A stretch of DNA of 64,000 nt, from assembly GCF_039851965.1 (NCBI RefSeq), contig NZ_CP156674.1, positions 2,356,001-2,420,000 of the forward strand, written 5' to 3'. The DNA comes from Pseudalkalibacillus hwajinpoensis (GTDB taxonomy: Bacteria; Bacillota; Bacilli; Bacillales; Guptibacillaceae). The translations under genes were made by a program, and so were the position numbers. The notes under the pieces are model-generated. The model was not told the origin of the DNA. It searched no databases and worked only from the letters and a program-made list of their open reading frames with translations. Within the stretch, counting starts at the first letter, position 1, and every line of letters starts with the position of its first letter. Shown here in pieces: positions 25,605 through 34,711 of the stretch.

Positions 25605-26489
25605 ATGAGCATGAAATTCGATGAAGCTTATTCAGGTAACGTATTTATTCTAAGCAATCCTTCTTTTGAAAATAGCAACGTCGTCATCTATGGCATGCCG
25701 ATGGACTGGACGGTAAGCTTCCGCCCAGGTTCACGTTTCGGTCCCGGGCGTATTCGCGAAGCCTCCCTCGGGCTTGAAGAATACAGTCCATATATGGATC
25801 GTCATTTGGAAGAAATTCAATACTTTGATGCAGGGGATATTCCACTTCCATTCGGTAACCCACAAAGAAGCATTGATATGATTGAAGAGTACATTGACTC
25901 CCTGCTTGAAGCCGGCAAGTTTCCACTTGGAATGGGCGGCGAGCACCTTGTCACATGGCCGATTCTAAAGGCGTTTCATAAGAAATACGATGACCTTGCG
26001 TTGATCCATATTGATGCACATGCTGACTTACGCGAGGAGTATGAGGGAGAACCGCTTTCTCACTCAACACCTGTTCGCAAGGCTTGTGGCCTGATTGGTG
26101 CTGAAAATGTGTACTCGTTCGGAATCCGCTCAGGTATGCGGGAAGAGTTCCAATTTGCGAAAGAGTCAGGAATGCACATGCATAAATTCGAAGTGGCAGA
26201 GCCGCTGAAAAAAGTGCTACCTTCACTTGAAGGGCGTAATGTGTACGTTACGATTGATATCGATGTGCTTGATCCAGCGCATGCACCTGGGACAGGCACT
26301 GCTGAAGCTGGGGGTATTACGTCCAAAGAACTTCTTGAGGCGATTTCTGCGATTGCAGGTTCCGGTATCAACGTAGTAGGAGCAGACCTTGTTGAGGTTG
26401 CACCTGCTTATGACCCATCTGAACAAACGCCAATCGCGGCAAGTAAATTCATCCGTGAAATGCTGCTTGGCTGGACGCACAAGAAATAA
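25605..26489 (+). CDS. speB: Agmatinase
   Basis: SpeB hydrolyses agmatine to putrescine and urea. The 294-residue ureohydrolase has all manganese-ligand motifs: GMGGEHLVTWP, HIDAHADLREEYEGE and TIDIDVLDPAHAPGTGT. ATG 25605 or ATG 25611 may be used; the second gives the MKFDEAY start seen in relatives. It is translationally close to speE and followed by a terminator. Confidence 0.95.
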   Translation: MSMKFDEAYSGNVFILSNPSFENSNVVIYGMPMDWTVSFRPGSRFGPGRIREASLGLEEYSPYMDRHLEEIQYFDAGDIPLPFGNPQRSIDMIEEYIDSLLEAGKFPLGMGGEHLVTWPILKAFHKKYDDLALIHIDAHADLREEYEGEPLSHSTPVRKACGLIGAENVYSFGIRSGMREEFQFAKESGMHMHKFEVAEPLKKVLPSLEGRNVYVTIDIDVLDPAHAPGTGTAEAGGITSKELLEAISAIAGSGINVVGADLVEVAPAYDPSEQTPIAASKFIREMLLGWTHKK

Positions 26490-26497
26490 TTCTGTGC

Positions 26498-26534
26498 AGA
26501 GGCTGTATTCAATTTGAATACAGTCTCTTTTTTC
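26498..26534 (+). terminator. Terminator of speE-speB
   Basis: GGCTGTATTC pairs with GAATACAGTC and is followed by T6. Confidence 0.8.
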
Positions 26535-26560
26535 TTGAAAGAAAAGAAAGAAATTTCAGT

Positions 26561-26690
26561 GATGTCTAGCTCCAGCGCCTACCCCCTCGAGGTCTTAAGT
26601 CAAACCACAGTGTGGCAAAAAGCACCACGCTGAGGTTCGTCTTAAGCTTGTCGGGGGTGGACAAGGCACTTGCGCTTTTCTTATAATAAG
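26561..26690. repeat. Dispersed palindromic repeat B, copy 1
   Basis: Begins GATGTCTAGCTCCAGCGCCT and ends GCACTTGCGCTTTTCTT. Related elements lie at 28888-29013 and 55588-55704. The two halves are inverted (AGCGCC...CTCGAGGTCTTAAG with CTTAAGCTTGTCGGGGG), so the transcript can form a long hairpin. The interior sequence is variable. No ORF. Confidence 0.75.
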
Positions 26691-26721
26691 AAAGTTAATG
26701 ATTTAGTTAGGACGTGAAAGA

Positions 26722-27147
26722 ATGAGCGGTCAGATCGAATTAAAGATTGATTCCCGTATACAGTCCGGGAAAGAGAAACAATCCTCAAACCATACAGTAA
26801 TGGGAAACCTGATTGAAAAAGGTGAGGTGCTTTATTTACGCTATGAAGAAGATCTTGAATTCGGACAGGTCTCAACAACTGTTAAAATAGATCAAGAACA
26901 GGTGACGGTCATTCGAAGGGGAGCCCTTTCAATTAGACAGCAATTTTCCCCCGGTCAGCTGTCAGAAACCATCTACAAGACACCGTTTGGAGCAATGCCG
27001 CTGCAAATTCGCACAGAGCGAATTGAGCAACTAGTCGATCGTGAGAAGAATAAAGGCCGTTTGACCCTTCGCTATATGCTTTACCTCGAAGAAGACGAAT
27101 CGCAGCGACATGAGCTGTCGCTAACCTGGAAAGGAGCAAGTCAATGA
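26722..27147 (+). CDS. ywiB: YwiB, DUF1934 beta-barrel protein
   Basis: The 141-residue protein reads KIDSRIQSGKEKQSSNHTVM GNLIEKGEVLYLRYEEDLEF, then VTVIRRGALSIRQQFSPGQL and GRLTLRYMLYLEEDE. This is the DUF1934 (YwiB) lipocalin-like barrel of unknown ligand. Its stop overlaps the argS start (ATGA), so the two are probably translationally coupled, as in B. subtilis. Confidence 0.88.
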   Translation: MSGQIELKIDSRIQSGKEKQSSNHTVMGNLIEKGEVLYLRYEEDLEFGQVSTTVKIDQEQVTVIRRGALSIRQQFSPGQLSETIYKTPFGAMPLQIRTERIEQLVDREKNKGRLTLRYMLYLEEDESQRHELSLTWKGASQ

Positions 27148-28805
27148 ATAGTGTGGAACAAAAGAAAGAGCAGTTGAAAGAAGAAATAAAGCAGGCCGTC
27201 CTGAAGGCGAATCTTGCATCAGAAAGTGAGCTTCCGGAGGTGATCCTCGAGTCACCGAAGGATAAAGCGCACGGCGACTATGCGACAAACATGGCGATGC
27301 AGCTAGCACGTATCGCGAAGAAAGCACCGCGTGCGATTGCAGAGGATTTAAAAGCGAATCTTGATATGGAAAAAGCGGGCATTAAGCAAATTGATATTGC
27401 AGGACCTGGCTTTATTAACTTCTTCATGGATACAGCTTATTTAACAGAACTCATTCCAACAATCTTAGAAAACGGTAGTGCGTACGGTCGATCAGCCAAT
27501 CGAAACGAAAAAATTCAGGTGGAGTTTGTTTCAGCGAACCCGACCGGAAGCCTTCATTTGGGACATGCACGCGGAGCGGCTGTTGGCGATACGCTTTGCA
27601 ATATTCTTGATCGTGCAGGATACGACGTTTCTCGTGAATACTACATCAACGATGCAGGTAATCAGATTCATAATCTGACGGTTTCATTAGAAGCACGCTA
27701 CATGCAGGCACTTGGGAAAGAGAAGGAAATGCCGGAAGATGGCTACCAGGGACAGGATATCGTTCAGTTCGGTAAAGATCTAGTTGAAAAAGAAGGCGAT
27801 CGTTTACTTGAGCTTGATGATAAAGCGCGCTATGCCTATTTCCGTGAATATGGGCTTGAACGTGAGCTTGAGAAGCTAAAGAAGGATCTGAAGGAATTCG
27901 GCGTAGAGTTTGACGTATGGTTCTCTGAAACGTCTCTTTACTCTTCCAGCAAAATTGATGATGTTCTTGCGAAGCTGAAAGAGCGCGGTGAAACGTTTGA
28001 ACAGGATGGCGCAACGTGGTTCCGTTCAACCACTTACGGCGATGACAAAGATCGCGTGCTGATTAAAAGTGACGGCTCTTATACTTACTTAACACCGGAT
28101 ATCGCGTATCATCAGGATAAGCTATCCCGTGGATTTGATAAGTTGATTAACATTTGGGGTGCCGATCACCATGGTTATATTCCACGAATGAAAGCGGCAA
28201 TTGAAGCACTTGGATATAAGAGAGAGCAGCTTGAAGTTGAAATCATTCAGATGGTGAATCTCTTTAAAGATGGCGAGAAAATGAAGATGAGTAAGCGAAC
28301 TGGTAAAGCTGTTACGCTTCGTGAACTAATGGATGAAGTGGGCATTGATGCGATGCGCTATTTCTTCTCGATGAGAAGCTCTGATTCCCATCTTGATTTC
28401 GATATGGACCTTGCCGTATCACGATCAAATGAAAATCCTGTTTACTACGTGCAGTACGCACATGCCCGCGTCTGCAGCATTCTTCGCCAGGGAGAAGAAA
28501 TGGGATTAACCGAAGACGCTGACCTTTCTCTTATTACATCTGAGAAAGAAATAGATCTTCTTAAGAAGCTTGGTGAACTACCAGAAGCGATTGCTGAAGC
28601 GGCTGAAAAGCGCATGACACATCGCATCACAAACTATGCATTTGAACTTGCTGCAGCGCTACACAGCTTCTATAATGCTGAGCGTGTCATTGATCCTGAG
28701 GATCTTGCAAAAAGCTCCGCTCGGTTTAAGCTGATGAAAGCTGTTCAACAAACTGTTCAAAACACGCTCGAGATTATCGGCGTAAACGCACCAGAAAAAA
28801 TGTAA
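27144..28805 (+). CDS. argS: Arginyl-tRNA synthetase
   Basis: A 553-residue class I synthetase. It has the N-terminal Add1 domain, VEFVSANPTGSLHLGHARGA containing the HIGH-like HLGH, the KMSKR motif as MKMSKRTGKAVTL, and a C-terminal anticodon-binding helical bundle with the ...ENPVYYVQYAHARVCSILR segment. Length is standard. No T-box was seen upstream; expression seems to come from the ywiB promoter. Confidence 0.96.
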   Translation: MNSVEQKKEQLKEEIKQAVLKANLASESELPEVILESPKDKAHGDYATNMAMQLARIAKKAPRAIAEDLKANLDMEKAGIKQIDIAGPGFINFFMDTAYLTELIPTILENGSAYGRSANRNEKIQVEFVSANPTGSLHLGHARGAAVGDTLCNILDRAGYDVSREYYINDAGNQIHNLTVSLEARYMQALGKEKEMPEDGYQGQDIVQFGKDLVEKEGDRLLELDDKARYAYFREYGLERELEKLKKDLKEFGVEFDVWFSETSLYSSSKIDDVLAKLKERGETFEQDGATWFRSTTYGDDKDRVLIKSDGSYTYLTPDIAYHQDKLSRGFDKLINIWGADHHGYIPRMKAAIEALGYKREQLEVEIIQMVNLFKDGEKMKMSKRTGKAVTLRELMDEVGIDAMRYFFSMRSSDSHLDFDMDLAVSRSNENPVYYVQYAHARVCSILRQGEEMGLTEDADLSLITSEKEIDLLKKLGELPEAIAEAAEKRMTHRITNYAFELAAALHSFYNAERVIDPEDLAKSSARFKLMKAVQQTVQNTLEIIGVNAPEKM

Positions 28806-28811
28806 AGTAAG

Positions 28812-28843
28812 AAGCCCTGTCGCATATGCGGCAGGGCTTTTTG
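28812..28843 (+). terminator. Terminator of argS
   Basis: AAGCCCTG pairs with CAGGGCTT and is followed by T5. Confidence 0.8.
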
Positions 28844-28887
28844 GTGGGATTTAAATGGGATTTCATCAAATAGGCCGGCTCGCTTCG

Positions 28888-29013
28888 TGTCCAACTCTAG
28901 CGCCTAGCCCCCTCGATCGCTTCGCCTCCCAACTCGGAACACAAAAAGCGTGTTCAAATTGGGAGGCTCCAGCGCTTGTCGGACCTAAACGGGTCACTTC
29001 CGCTTTTCTTTTT
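28888..29013. repeat. Dispersed palindromic repeat B, copy 2
   Basis: Shares TCTAGCGCCTAGCCCCCTCG, AGCGCTTGTCGGACCTAAAC and TCACTTCCGCTTTTCT with the family. Its central hairpin is CCTCCCAA...TTGGGAGG. Lies between argS and the xapX-like gene. Confidence 0.75.
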
Positions 29014-29061
29014 TATAATAGACTAGTTTTCTGGTCATACTTTAAGGAAAGGGGCGATGTG

Positions 29062-29232
29062 ATGAAGACGATTTTGATTGCGACGTTAACGGGCTCTATT
29101 GTTGGGCTTGTTTTTGCGTTTTTGAAGCTGCCGATTCCGGCTCCTCCGGCGTTTGCGGGTGTGGCGGGGATTATTGGAATTTATCTTGGGTTTAAGGCCT
29201 ACAATTTTCTTTCGGGTTTTTGGTCACTTTAG
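29062..29232 (+). CDS. XapX domain small membrane protein
   Basis: A 56-residue ORF reads MKTILIATLTGSIVGLVFAF LKLPIPAPPAFAGVAGIIGI YLGFKAYNF. The PIPAPP...AGVAGIIGIYLGF arrangement is the XapX (DUF1427) signature: two membrane helices separated by a Pro-rich turn. ATG 29062 follows AAAGGGGCG. Function is unknown. A longer upstream reading frame through repeat B is rejected. Confidence 0.8.
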   Translation: MKTILIATLTGSIVGLVFAFLKLPIPAPPAFAGVAGIIGIYLGFKAYNFLSGFWSL

Positions 29233-29260
29233 TAATTAAAATGGAGAAGGGGGTGGGCAA

Positions 29261-30034
29261 ATGCCTTATCTTAATTTAAGAAACATTATGCATTATTATG
29301 AAGATGAGGGGAGCGGTCTTCCGCTTATTTTTCTACATCCCCCTGGAATGGGACACGTTGTTTTTCATGAACAGCGTATGTTATCACGTTACTTTAGAGT
29401 GATTGTTTATGATATGCGAGGGCATGGCTATACTTCGAAAGGACAGGACCCCTTATCCATATCGCTGCTTGGGGATGATTTGAAAGAATTTGTTGATGCA
29501 CTTGAGATACCAAAAGCGATTTTCATCGGCTATTCAAGTGGAGGGAGTGTTGTGCAGGACTTCGCGATTAAACACCAGCAGCGAGTAGCAGGTATTATTT
29601 TGTGCGGAGGATTTTCAGAAGTGAATGACGTTCTTCTTGATCTAGAGTTCAGAGCAGGATCTACTGTTGCCCATAACCTGAAACTGCTATCATGGATCTT
29701 AGCAAAAAGTCACGCTAAAACGATAGCGGAATTTCAGTATTTAAAAGCGTATGCGAATAAGACCGATGTGGAGTCGTTAAAGCAGTTTTATGAAAAAGGT
29801 CGTGTGTATTCCTGTACAAAAAAACTGAGCACGCTCCGTGTTCCGTTTCTTCACCTGTCCGGAGAGCGAGCCTTTTACTTTCATCACTACCAACAGATTT
29901 ACAAAAATATGTTACCTTTTGCCAGGATCATCCGGGTAGCTGGTGCTTTTCACGAGCTTCCAACAAAATCGTTCCGAGAATTTAATCATATTGTGAGAAA
30001 TTTCGTTACTTCCATTGAATCGAACCACCAGTAA
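29261..30034 (+). CDS. Alpha/beta hydrolase
   Basis: The 257-residue protein has the alpha/beta hydrolase fold: LIFLHPPGMGHVVFHEQ oxyanion region, VYDMRGHGYTSKG, nucleophile elbow GYSSGGSV with the catalytic Ser, and a late GAFHELP carrying the His. Substrate is unknown. It ends by overlapping the convergent uvsE gene by 29 bases. Confidence 0.85.
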   Translation: MPYLNLRNIMHYYEDEGSGLPLIFLHPPGMGHVVFHEQRMLSRYFRVIVYDMRGHGYTSKGQDPLSISLLGDDLKEFVDALEIPKAIFIGYSSGGSVVQDFAIKHQQRVAGIILCGGFSEVNDVLLDLEFRAGSTVAHNLKLLSWILAKSHAKTIAEFQYLKAYANKTDVESLKQFYEKGRVYSCTKKLSTLRVPFLHLSGERAFYFHHYQQIYKNMLPFARIIRVAGAFHELPTKSFREFNHIVRNFVTSIESNHQ

Positions 30035-30962
30035 GACGCTTGACGCCACGGACTGCTGAAAGATCTTCAACCAGTTTGAGTGCTGCAAGGTCTTTTTTCT
30101 TTGCTTCAATCATGATATCAGCATCTTCACCATATTCCTTCAACATGTTGATAAAGGGAAGAGCGAACTCGCTATCCACATAATCTGCGTGACTGCGATA
30201 AGCTTTTTCTGATTTAGGTGAGGAGAGGTGAAATTTTGGTTGTTGGCCCCTTGATTTCCATGTCTCGTGTACACGCAGTAAAAAATCTTCCGGAAGCCCA
30301 TCGCCTGGATTCGCCATATGATGATGGTAATCAAAAATAAATGGCACCCCGGTTCGTTCACATGCTTCAAGGGTTTCCTTAGCTGTATAGGTCTTGTCAT
30401 CATTTTCAAGCGTCACATGTGAGCGAATCTGGTCAGGGATCGTATCAAAGTTCACGTAAAATCGTTTGAGCGTTGCTTTTTTATCACCGTATGCTCCGCC
30501 AATATGGATATTTGCTATCGCACGATTATCAAGCCCCATCGCTTCAAGCATTGTTACGTGGTAATCAAGGTCACCGATCGCATTCTCTGTTACGTGCTGC
30601 TTCGGGCTAGTGAATAGCGTAAACTGGTTTGGGTGAAAGCTAACGCGGAGTCCATGCTTTTTAACTAGCTTTCCAATTTCCGCGAATAGATCTTTGAAAG
30701 GATGTATGTATTCCCACTTTGCTTCAGGATGGGTCGCAAGCGGGACAATAGAAGACGACATGCGGTATAACTCTATTTCGTGGGCAATATTGTAATGAAG
30801 TGCCCTTAACGTGCTTGAAAGGTTACGTTCTGTAATCGTGTGGAGCTTCGCTTCCTGTTCCTCCTTTGAGAGCTTGGACCAGCTTGCGAACGTCATTGTC
30901 CTAGCAGGTGACGCTTCATAAAGGGCAAGTGCATTTGAAACGTAGCCGAAACGCAATTTCAT
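30006..30962 (-). CDS. uvsE: UV DNA damage endonuclease
   Basis: UvsE nicks DNA 5' to UV photoproducts, starting an alternative excision repair. The 318-residue TIM-barrel protein has KLRFGYVSNALALYEASPAR, LRVSFHPNQFTLFTSP, NIHIGGAYGDKKATLKRF, LENDDKTYTAKETLEACE and PFIFDYHHHMANP, which provide the metal ligands. ATG 30962 is chosen because MKLRFGY is the family start and GAAAGGAA lies upstream. It is the ywjD orthologue, next to the ywjE-like gene. Confidence 0.93.
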   Translation of the reverse strand: MKLRFGYVSNALALYEASPARTMTFASWSKLSKEEQEAKLHTITERNLSSTLRALHYNIAHEIELYRMSSSIVPLATHPEAKWEYIHPFKDLFAEIGKLVKKHGLRVSFHPNQFTLFTSPKQHVTENAIGDLDYHVTMLEAMGLDNRAIANIHIGGAYGDKKATLKRFYVNFDTIPDQIRSHVTLENDDKTYTAKETLEACERTGVPFIFDYHHHMANPGDGLPEDFLLRVHETWKSRGQQPKFHLSSPKSEKAYRSHADYVDSEFALPFINMLKEYGEDADIMIEAKKKDLAALKLVEDLSAVRGVKRLTGGSIQWK

Positions 30963-31044
30963 ATAAAGGCATTCCTTTCTGAACTGTGGATGATGGACAT
31001 TTCCCTGTACAAGTGAAATGAAACGATAAATAGCACATTCGCCG

Positions 31045-32229
31045 TTAAAGAAATGGACTGAGAAGACGGGCGATTGGATCAAGCAAACGGTTTCCGATTG
31101 TTCGCTTTTTTAGTCGATCAAGATCAAGGCGTTCTGACTGCAGCAGATCCATTTTAATGACTTTTTTAATGGTCTTTAAAACCTCTGGACATTCGAGAAT
31201 ACAGTTAATCTCCCCATTAATGTGAAAGCTCCGCTGATCAAAATTAGCGGTTCCAATGTCACAGATACGGTCATCAATGATCATGACCTTCGCATGGTAG
31301 AAGCCGTTCATATATTGATAAACCTTGCCTCCAGCCTGGATAAGTTCAACGAGGTAGTGAAAAGAAGCTTCTTTCACAAGTGGATGGTCTGCTTTCATTG
31401 GGAGAATCAAGATGACCGATACCCCGCGTTTTATAGCGTTCAGCAGGCTGTTTTGCACCATTCGTCCAGGAATATAATAAGGTGTTCCAATTACAATGGA
31501 ACTGGTTGCTCCATCAATGTATGAAGAGAATGACTCTTCTCCACCGCTCCCATTCGTTATATGAAACTTAACCGAAGCGTGGTTTCCGGTAGGGAGAGGG
31601 GTGTAGATGTGATCGTCAATGACTTCATTTTCTGCTTGCCAATCAACTAGAAATTGATGCTGAAGGTCGTTCACTGCTTCACCGATCACACGTAGATGAT
31701 AATCTCTCCAATACCCGAATTTAGGATCTTTTCCTGCATATTCATTACCTGCATTAAAACCGCCAATATATCCAATTTTCCCATCAATAATAGTAATTTT
31801 ACGGTGGTTACGTTCATTGAGTGTTGTGAAAATACGGGGAAAATAAATTTTTCTAGAATAAGAAAAACGAACACCGCTCGCTGTCATTCTTTGAATGGTT
31901 TTTTTCTTCAATCCATGACTACCAGCCAAGTCAGCAAGAACTATAACGCGTACTCCCTGAGACGCCTTTTCGCAAAGGTGATCGATGACACGCAATCCCG
32001 TTTCGTCATCTCTAAAAATATAAAACATCATGTGAATATGACGTTCAGCAGCATCGACATCCTTTAGTAGCATCTCGAAAAAGTCTTCGCCATCAGCGAT
32101 AAAGTCAATCTTTTCTGTTGTCGAGTGGCGAGAGATAGAGAGAGAGTTTCGTCTTTTTCTGGCACCGAGAACGAGATCTACAATGGCCCATAAGACCATA
32201 CCTATAATGATTGCGAATCCTAAACCCAT
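31045..32229 (-). CDS. Cardiolipin synthase (YwjE-like)
   Basis: A 394-residue phospholipase D superfamily protein with one N-terminal membrane helix. Two HKD motifs are complete: NHRKITIIDGKIGYIGGFNA and YHAKVMIIDDRICDIGTANF. Such enzymes condense two phosphatidylglycerols into cardiolipin. Position and size match B. subtilis YwjE, the minor sporulation-linked synthase, rather than ClsA, which has two membrane helices. Confidence 0.88.
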   Translation of the reverse strand: MGLGFAIIIGMVLWAIVDLVLGARKRRNSLSISRHSTTEKIDFIADGEDFFEMLLKDVDAAERHIHMMFYIFRDDETGLRVIDHLCEKASQGVRVIVLADLAGSHGLKKKTIQRMTASGVRFSYSRKIYFPRIFTTLNERNHRKITIIDGKIGYIGGFNAGNEYAGKDPKFGYWRDYHLRVIGEAVNDLQHQFLVDWQAENEVIDDHIYTPLPTGNHASVKFHITNGSGGEESFSSYIDGATSSIVIGTPYYIPGRMVQNSLLNAIKRGVSVILILPMKADHPLVKEASFHYLVELIQAGGKVYQYMNGFYHAKVMIIDDRICDIGTANFDQRSFHINGEINCILECPEVLKTIKKVIKMDLLQSERLDLDRLKKRTIGNRLLDPIARLLSPFL

Positions 32230-32303
32230 CTAACACCCCTCCGATCTATATGAGTCGTATTAGTTTGTCCTAAAGTAGAAAAAAGTAAAATTTTTTCTCT
32301 GAC

Positions 32304-32336
32304 TGAATGCTCATTCAGCGTCTTTTGTGTTATACT
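32304..32336 (+). promoter_or_regulatory. fadF promoter with 14-bp palindromic operator
   Basis: TGAATGCTCATTCA (32304-32317) is palindromic and overlaps the expected -35 region of an extended -10 promoter (TGTTATACT, 32328-32336). A similar palindrome, TGAGCGAGCGTTCA, lies before the thiolase gene. The half-sites resemble those of B. subtilis FadR (TGAATGA/TCATTCA), but without the spacer. Confidence 0.55.
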
Positions 32337-32365
32337 AAAGTCAGAAAATTACTTTCATTCTGACT

Positions 32366-32379
32366 TAAAAGCGTTTTCA
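32366..32379 (+). promoter_or_regulatory. Candidate cre site in fadF leader
   Basis: TAAAAGCGTTTTCA matches TGNAANCGNWWNCA with one mismatch. It lies downstream of the predicted start site, suitable for CcpA road-block repression. Confidence 0.4.
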
Positions 32380-32433
32380 TATAGAAAAGCGTGCTAACAA
32401 GAAGGAATGACACGAAAGGAGAGGTTTGCCAAC

Positions 32434-34536
32434 ATGGATGTTTTATTGATCGCTAACTGGATTGCTTTCATTCTTGTAACCGCTTACGCATTGTTTTTGT
32501 TTGGGTATGTTGTAAAAACTCGATACGAATACATTAAGCTCGGGAAGAAAGCAGAGTTTGATCATTCCATGAAAGAACGACTGGAAGCGATTCTAGTCAA
32601 AGTATTCGGGCAAAAGAAATTATTAAAAGATAAGAAGAGTGGAACCATTCATGTGATGATGTTCTATGGTTTCCTTCTCGTTCAGTTCGGTGCAATTGAT
32701 ATGGTGATCAAAGGCCTTGCACCGGAGTCACACCTTCCCCTTGGACCTTTCTATCCAGCCTTCACATTCTTTCAGGAGTTAGTAACGCTAATGATTTTGA
32801 CGGCCGTAATCTGGGCTTTTTACCGTCGCTATATCGAAGCGATTGCACGTCTTAAAAAGGGATTTAAAGCTGGATTAGTCCTTTTATTTATTGGATTGTT
32901 GATGATTTCGGTTCTGTTTGGAAATGGAATGGAAATAATCTGGCATGACCTTGAATATTCGTGGAGTGCACCTGTCGCTTCAGGAATCGCATTTCTCTTT
33001 TCCTGGATTAATGAGACAGCTGCTATTGCACTATTTTTCTTCTTCTGGTGGATTCACCTTCTTGTTCTCCTAACATTCATGGTGTACGTTCCACAGTCCA
33101 AGCACGCACACTTAATCGCTGGACCGGTAAACGTCTTTCTTGGTCGTACGAACAAGGTTGGACAGCTTTCCTCCATCAATTTTGAAGATGAAAGTCAGGA
33201 AACATACGGTGTTAATACGATTGAGGACTTTAATCAGAAGCAGCTTGTTGATCTATATGCCTGCGTCGAATGTGGCCGCTGTACCAACATGTGCCCGGCT
33301 ACAGCGACAGGTAAAATTCTTTCACCGATGGATTTAATCGTAAAGCTTCGTGACCATCTAACTGAGAAGGGGGCAGCGGTGACGTCAAGAACCCCGTGGA
33401 TGCCAGCCTACGCCTTTTCAAACACGGCTGGAAATCAGCTTGCATACCAAGCCCGCGGCCAGCAAGAAACGGCAGCAACTTCTGAAGGCCTTGTAAACGA
33501 TGCGTTAATTGGTAGCGTTATCACGGAGGAAGAAATCTGGGCTTGTACGACATGCCGTAACTGTGAAGATCAGTGTCCAGTTGAGAACGAACACGTGGAT
33601 AAGATTATCGATATGCGTCGTCACCTTGTGTTAATGGAAGGTAAGATGGATAGCGATGTGCAGCGAGCTATTACGAACATTGAACGTCAGGGTAACCCCT
33701 GGGGCATTAGCCGCAAAGAGCGTGAGAACTGGCGCGATATGCGTGATGACATCGTTGTACCAACAGTTAAGGAAAAAGAAAAAGCAGGCGAAGAATTTGA
33801 GTACCTTTTCTGGGTTGGCTCAATGGGATCCTATGACAATCGCAGTCAAAAAATTGCCGCTTCATTCGCGAAAATCATGAACGAAGCAGGCATCTCTTTC
33901 GCAATCCTTGGTAATAAAGAGAAGAACTCTGGCGATACGCCAAGACGCGTAGGGAATGAGTTCCTATTCCAGGACCTCGCTCAAAAGAATATCGAAACGT
34001 TCCAGAAGCATAACATTACGAAAATCGTTACGATCGACCCTCACGCTTACAACTCATTGAAAAATGAATACCCGGAATTCGGACTTGAAGCAGAGGTTTA
34101 TCACCATACAGAACTATTGTATGACTGGATTAAAGCAGGAAAACTGAAACCGGAGCACGAAGTAAACGAGAGAATCACTTATCATGATTCCTGTTACCTT
34201 GGTCGCTATAATGAAGTGTATGATCCACCACGCGAAATTCTGCGCAGCATCCCTGGTGTAGAAGTGATCGAGATGGATCGTAACCGTGAAAACGGCATGT
34301 GCTGTGGCGCAGGTGGCGGTCTGATGTGGACTGAGGAAGATACTGGTTCTCGCATCAATGTGACAAGAACCGAGCAAGCGCTAAGCGTAAAACCTTCCGT
34401 AATCGGAAGTGCATGTCCGTATTGCTTAACAATGATGAGCGATGGAACGAAGGCGAAAGAAGTAGAAGAAGAGATTGCAACACTTGATATTGTGGAAATC
34501 CTTGAACGCTCTATTGTACAGAAGTTTGTGCAGTAG
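32434..34536 (+). CDS. fadF: FadF-like membrane iron-sulfur oxidoreductase
   Basis: The 700-residue protein joins an N-terminal NarI-like membrane domain (about five helices), two 4Fe-4S motifs (CVECGRCTNMCPA and CTTCRNCEDQCPV) and two C-terminal CCG domains (CYLGRYNEVYDPP, GMCCGAGGG, ACPYCLTMM). It matches YwjF, now FadF, which probably passes electrons from acyl-CoA dehydrogenases and ETF to the quinone pool. ATG 32434 follows AAAGGAGAGG; the upstream in-frame start is less likely. It opens the beta-oxidation block. Confidence 0.88.
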   Translation: MDVLLIANWIAFILVTAYALFLFGYVVKTRYEYIKLGKKAEFDHSMKERLEAILVKVFGQKKLLKDKKSGTIHVMMFYGFLLVQFGAIDMVIKGLAPESHLPLGPFYPAFTFFQELVTLMILTAVIWAFYRRYIEAIARLKKGFKAGLVLLFIGLLMISVLFGNGMEIIWHDLEYSWSAPVASGIAFLFSWINETAAIALFFFFWWIHLLVLLTFMVYVPQSKHAHLIAGPVNVFLGRTNKVGQLSSINFEDESQETYGVNTIEDFNQKQLVDLYACVECGRCTNMCPATATGKILSPMDLIVKLRDHLTEKGAAVTSRTPWMPAYAFSNTAGNQLAYQARGQQETAATSEGLVNDALIGSVITEEEIWACTTCRNCEDQCPVENEHVDKIIDMRRHLVLMEGKMDSDVQRAITNIERQGNPWGISRKERENWRDMRDDIVVPTVKEKEKAGEEFEYLFWVGSMGSYDNRSQKIAASFAKIMNEAGISFAILGNKEKNSGDTPRRVGNEFLFQDLAQKNIETFQKHNITKIVTIDPHAYNSLKNEYPEFGLEAEVYHHTELLYDWIKAGKLKPEHEVNERITYHDSCYLGRYNEVYDPPREILRSIPGVEVIEMDRNRENGMCCGAGGGLMWTEEDTGSRINVTRTEQALSVKPSVIGSACPYCLTMMSDGTKAKEVEEEIATLDIVEILERSIVQKFVQ

Positions 34537-34644
34537 AAATTTTACGAAGATGATAGATAAGGTGAACTTTTTTCGAAAGGGTTAGCTTATGTCGGTTTTT
34601 CTCCACCAGCATGAGCTCTTTCCTTTGTTGCTTTACAGATAAGG

Positions 34645-34658
34645 TGAGCGAGCGTTCA
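34645..34658 (+). promoter_or_regulatory. Palindromic operator before mmgA-like operon
   Basis: TGAGCGAGCGTTCA fits the same TGARYGNNCRYTCA pattern as the site upstream of fadF. Its position 54 bases before the thiolase start suits a TetR-family repressor encoded in the same cluster. Confidence 0.5.
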
Positions 34659-34677
34659 GTCGCATTTTGCAGAATAA

Positions 34678-34691
34678 TGATAGCGGTTACA
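34678..34691 (+). promoter_or_regulatory. Candidate cre site before mmgA-like gene
   Basis: TGATAGCGGTTACA matches the cre consensus with one mismatch. B. subtilis mmgA is also controlled by CcpA. Confidence 0.5.
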
Positions 34692-34711
34692 AAAAGAGGA
34701 GGATGTTAAAT

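Noticed and set aside
28855..29232. 125-residue ORF ending in the XapX sequence
   Set aside because: Its first half is repeat B; the real start with a ribosome binding site is ATG 29062.
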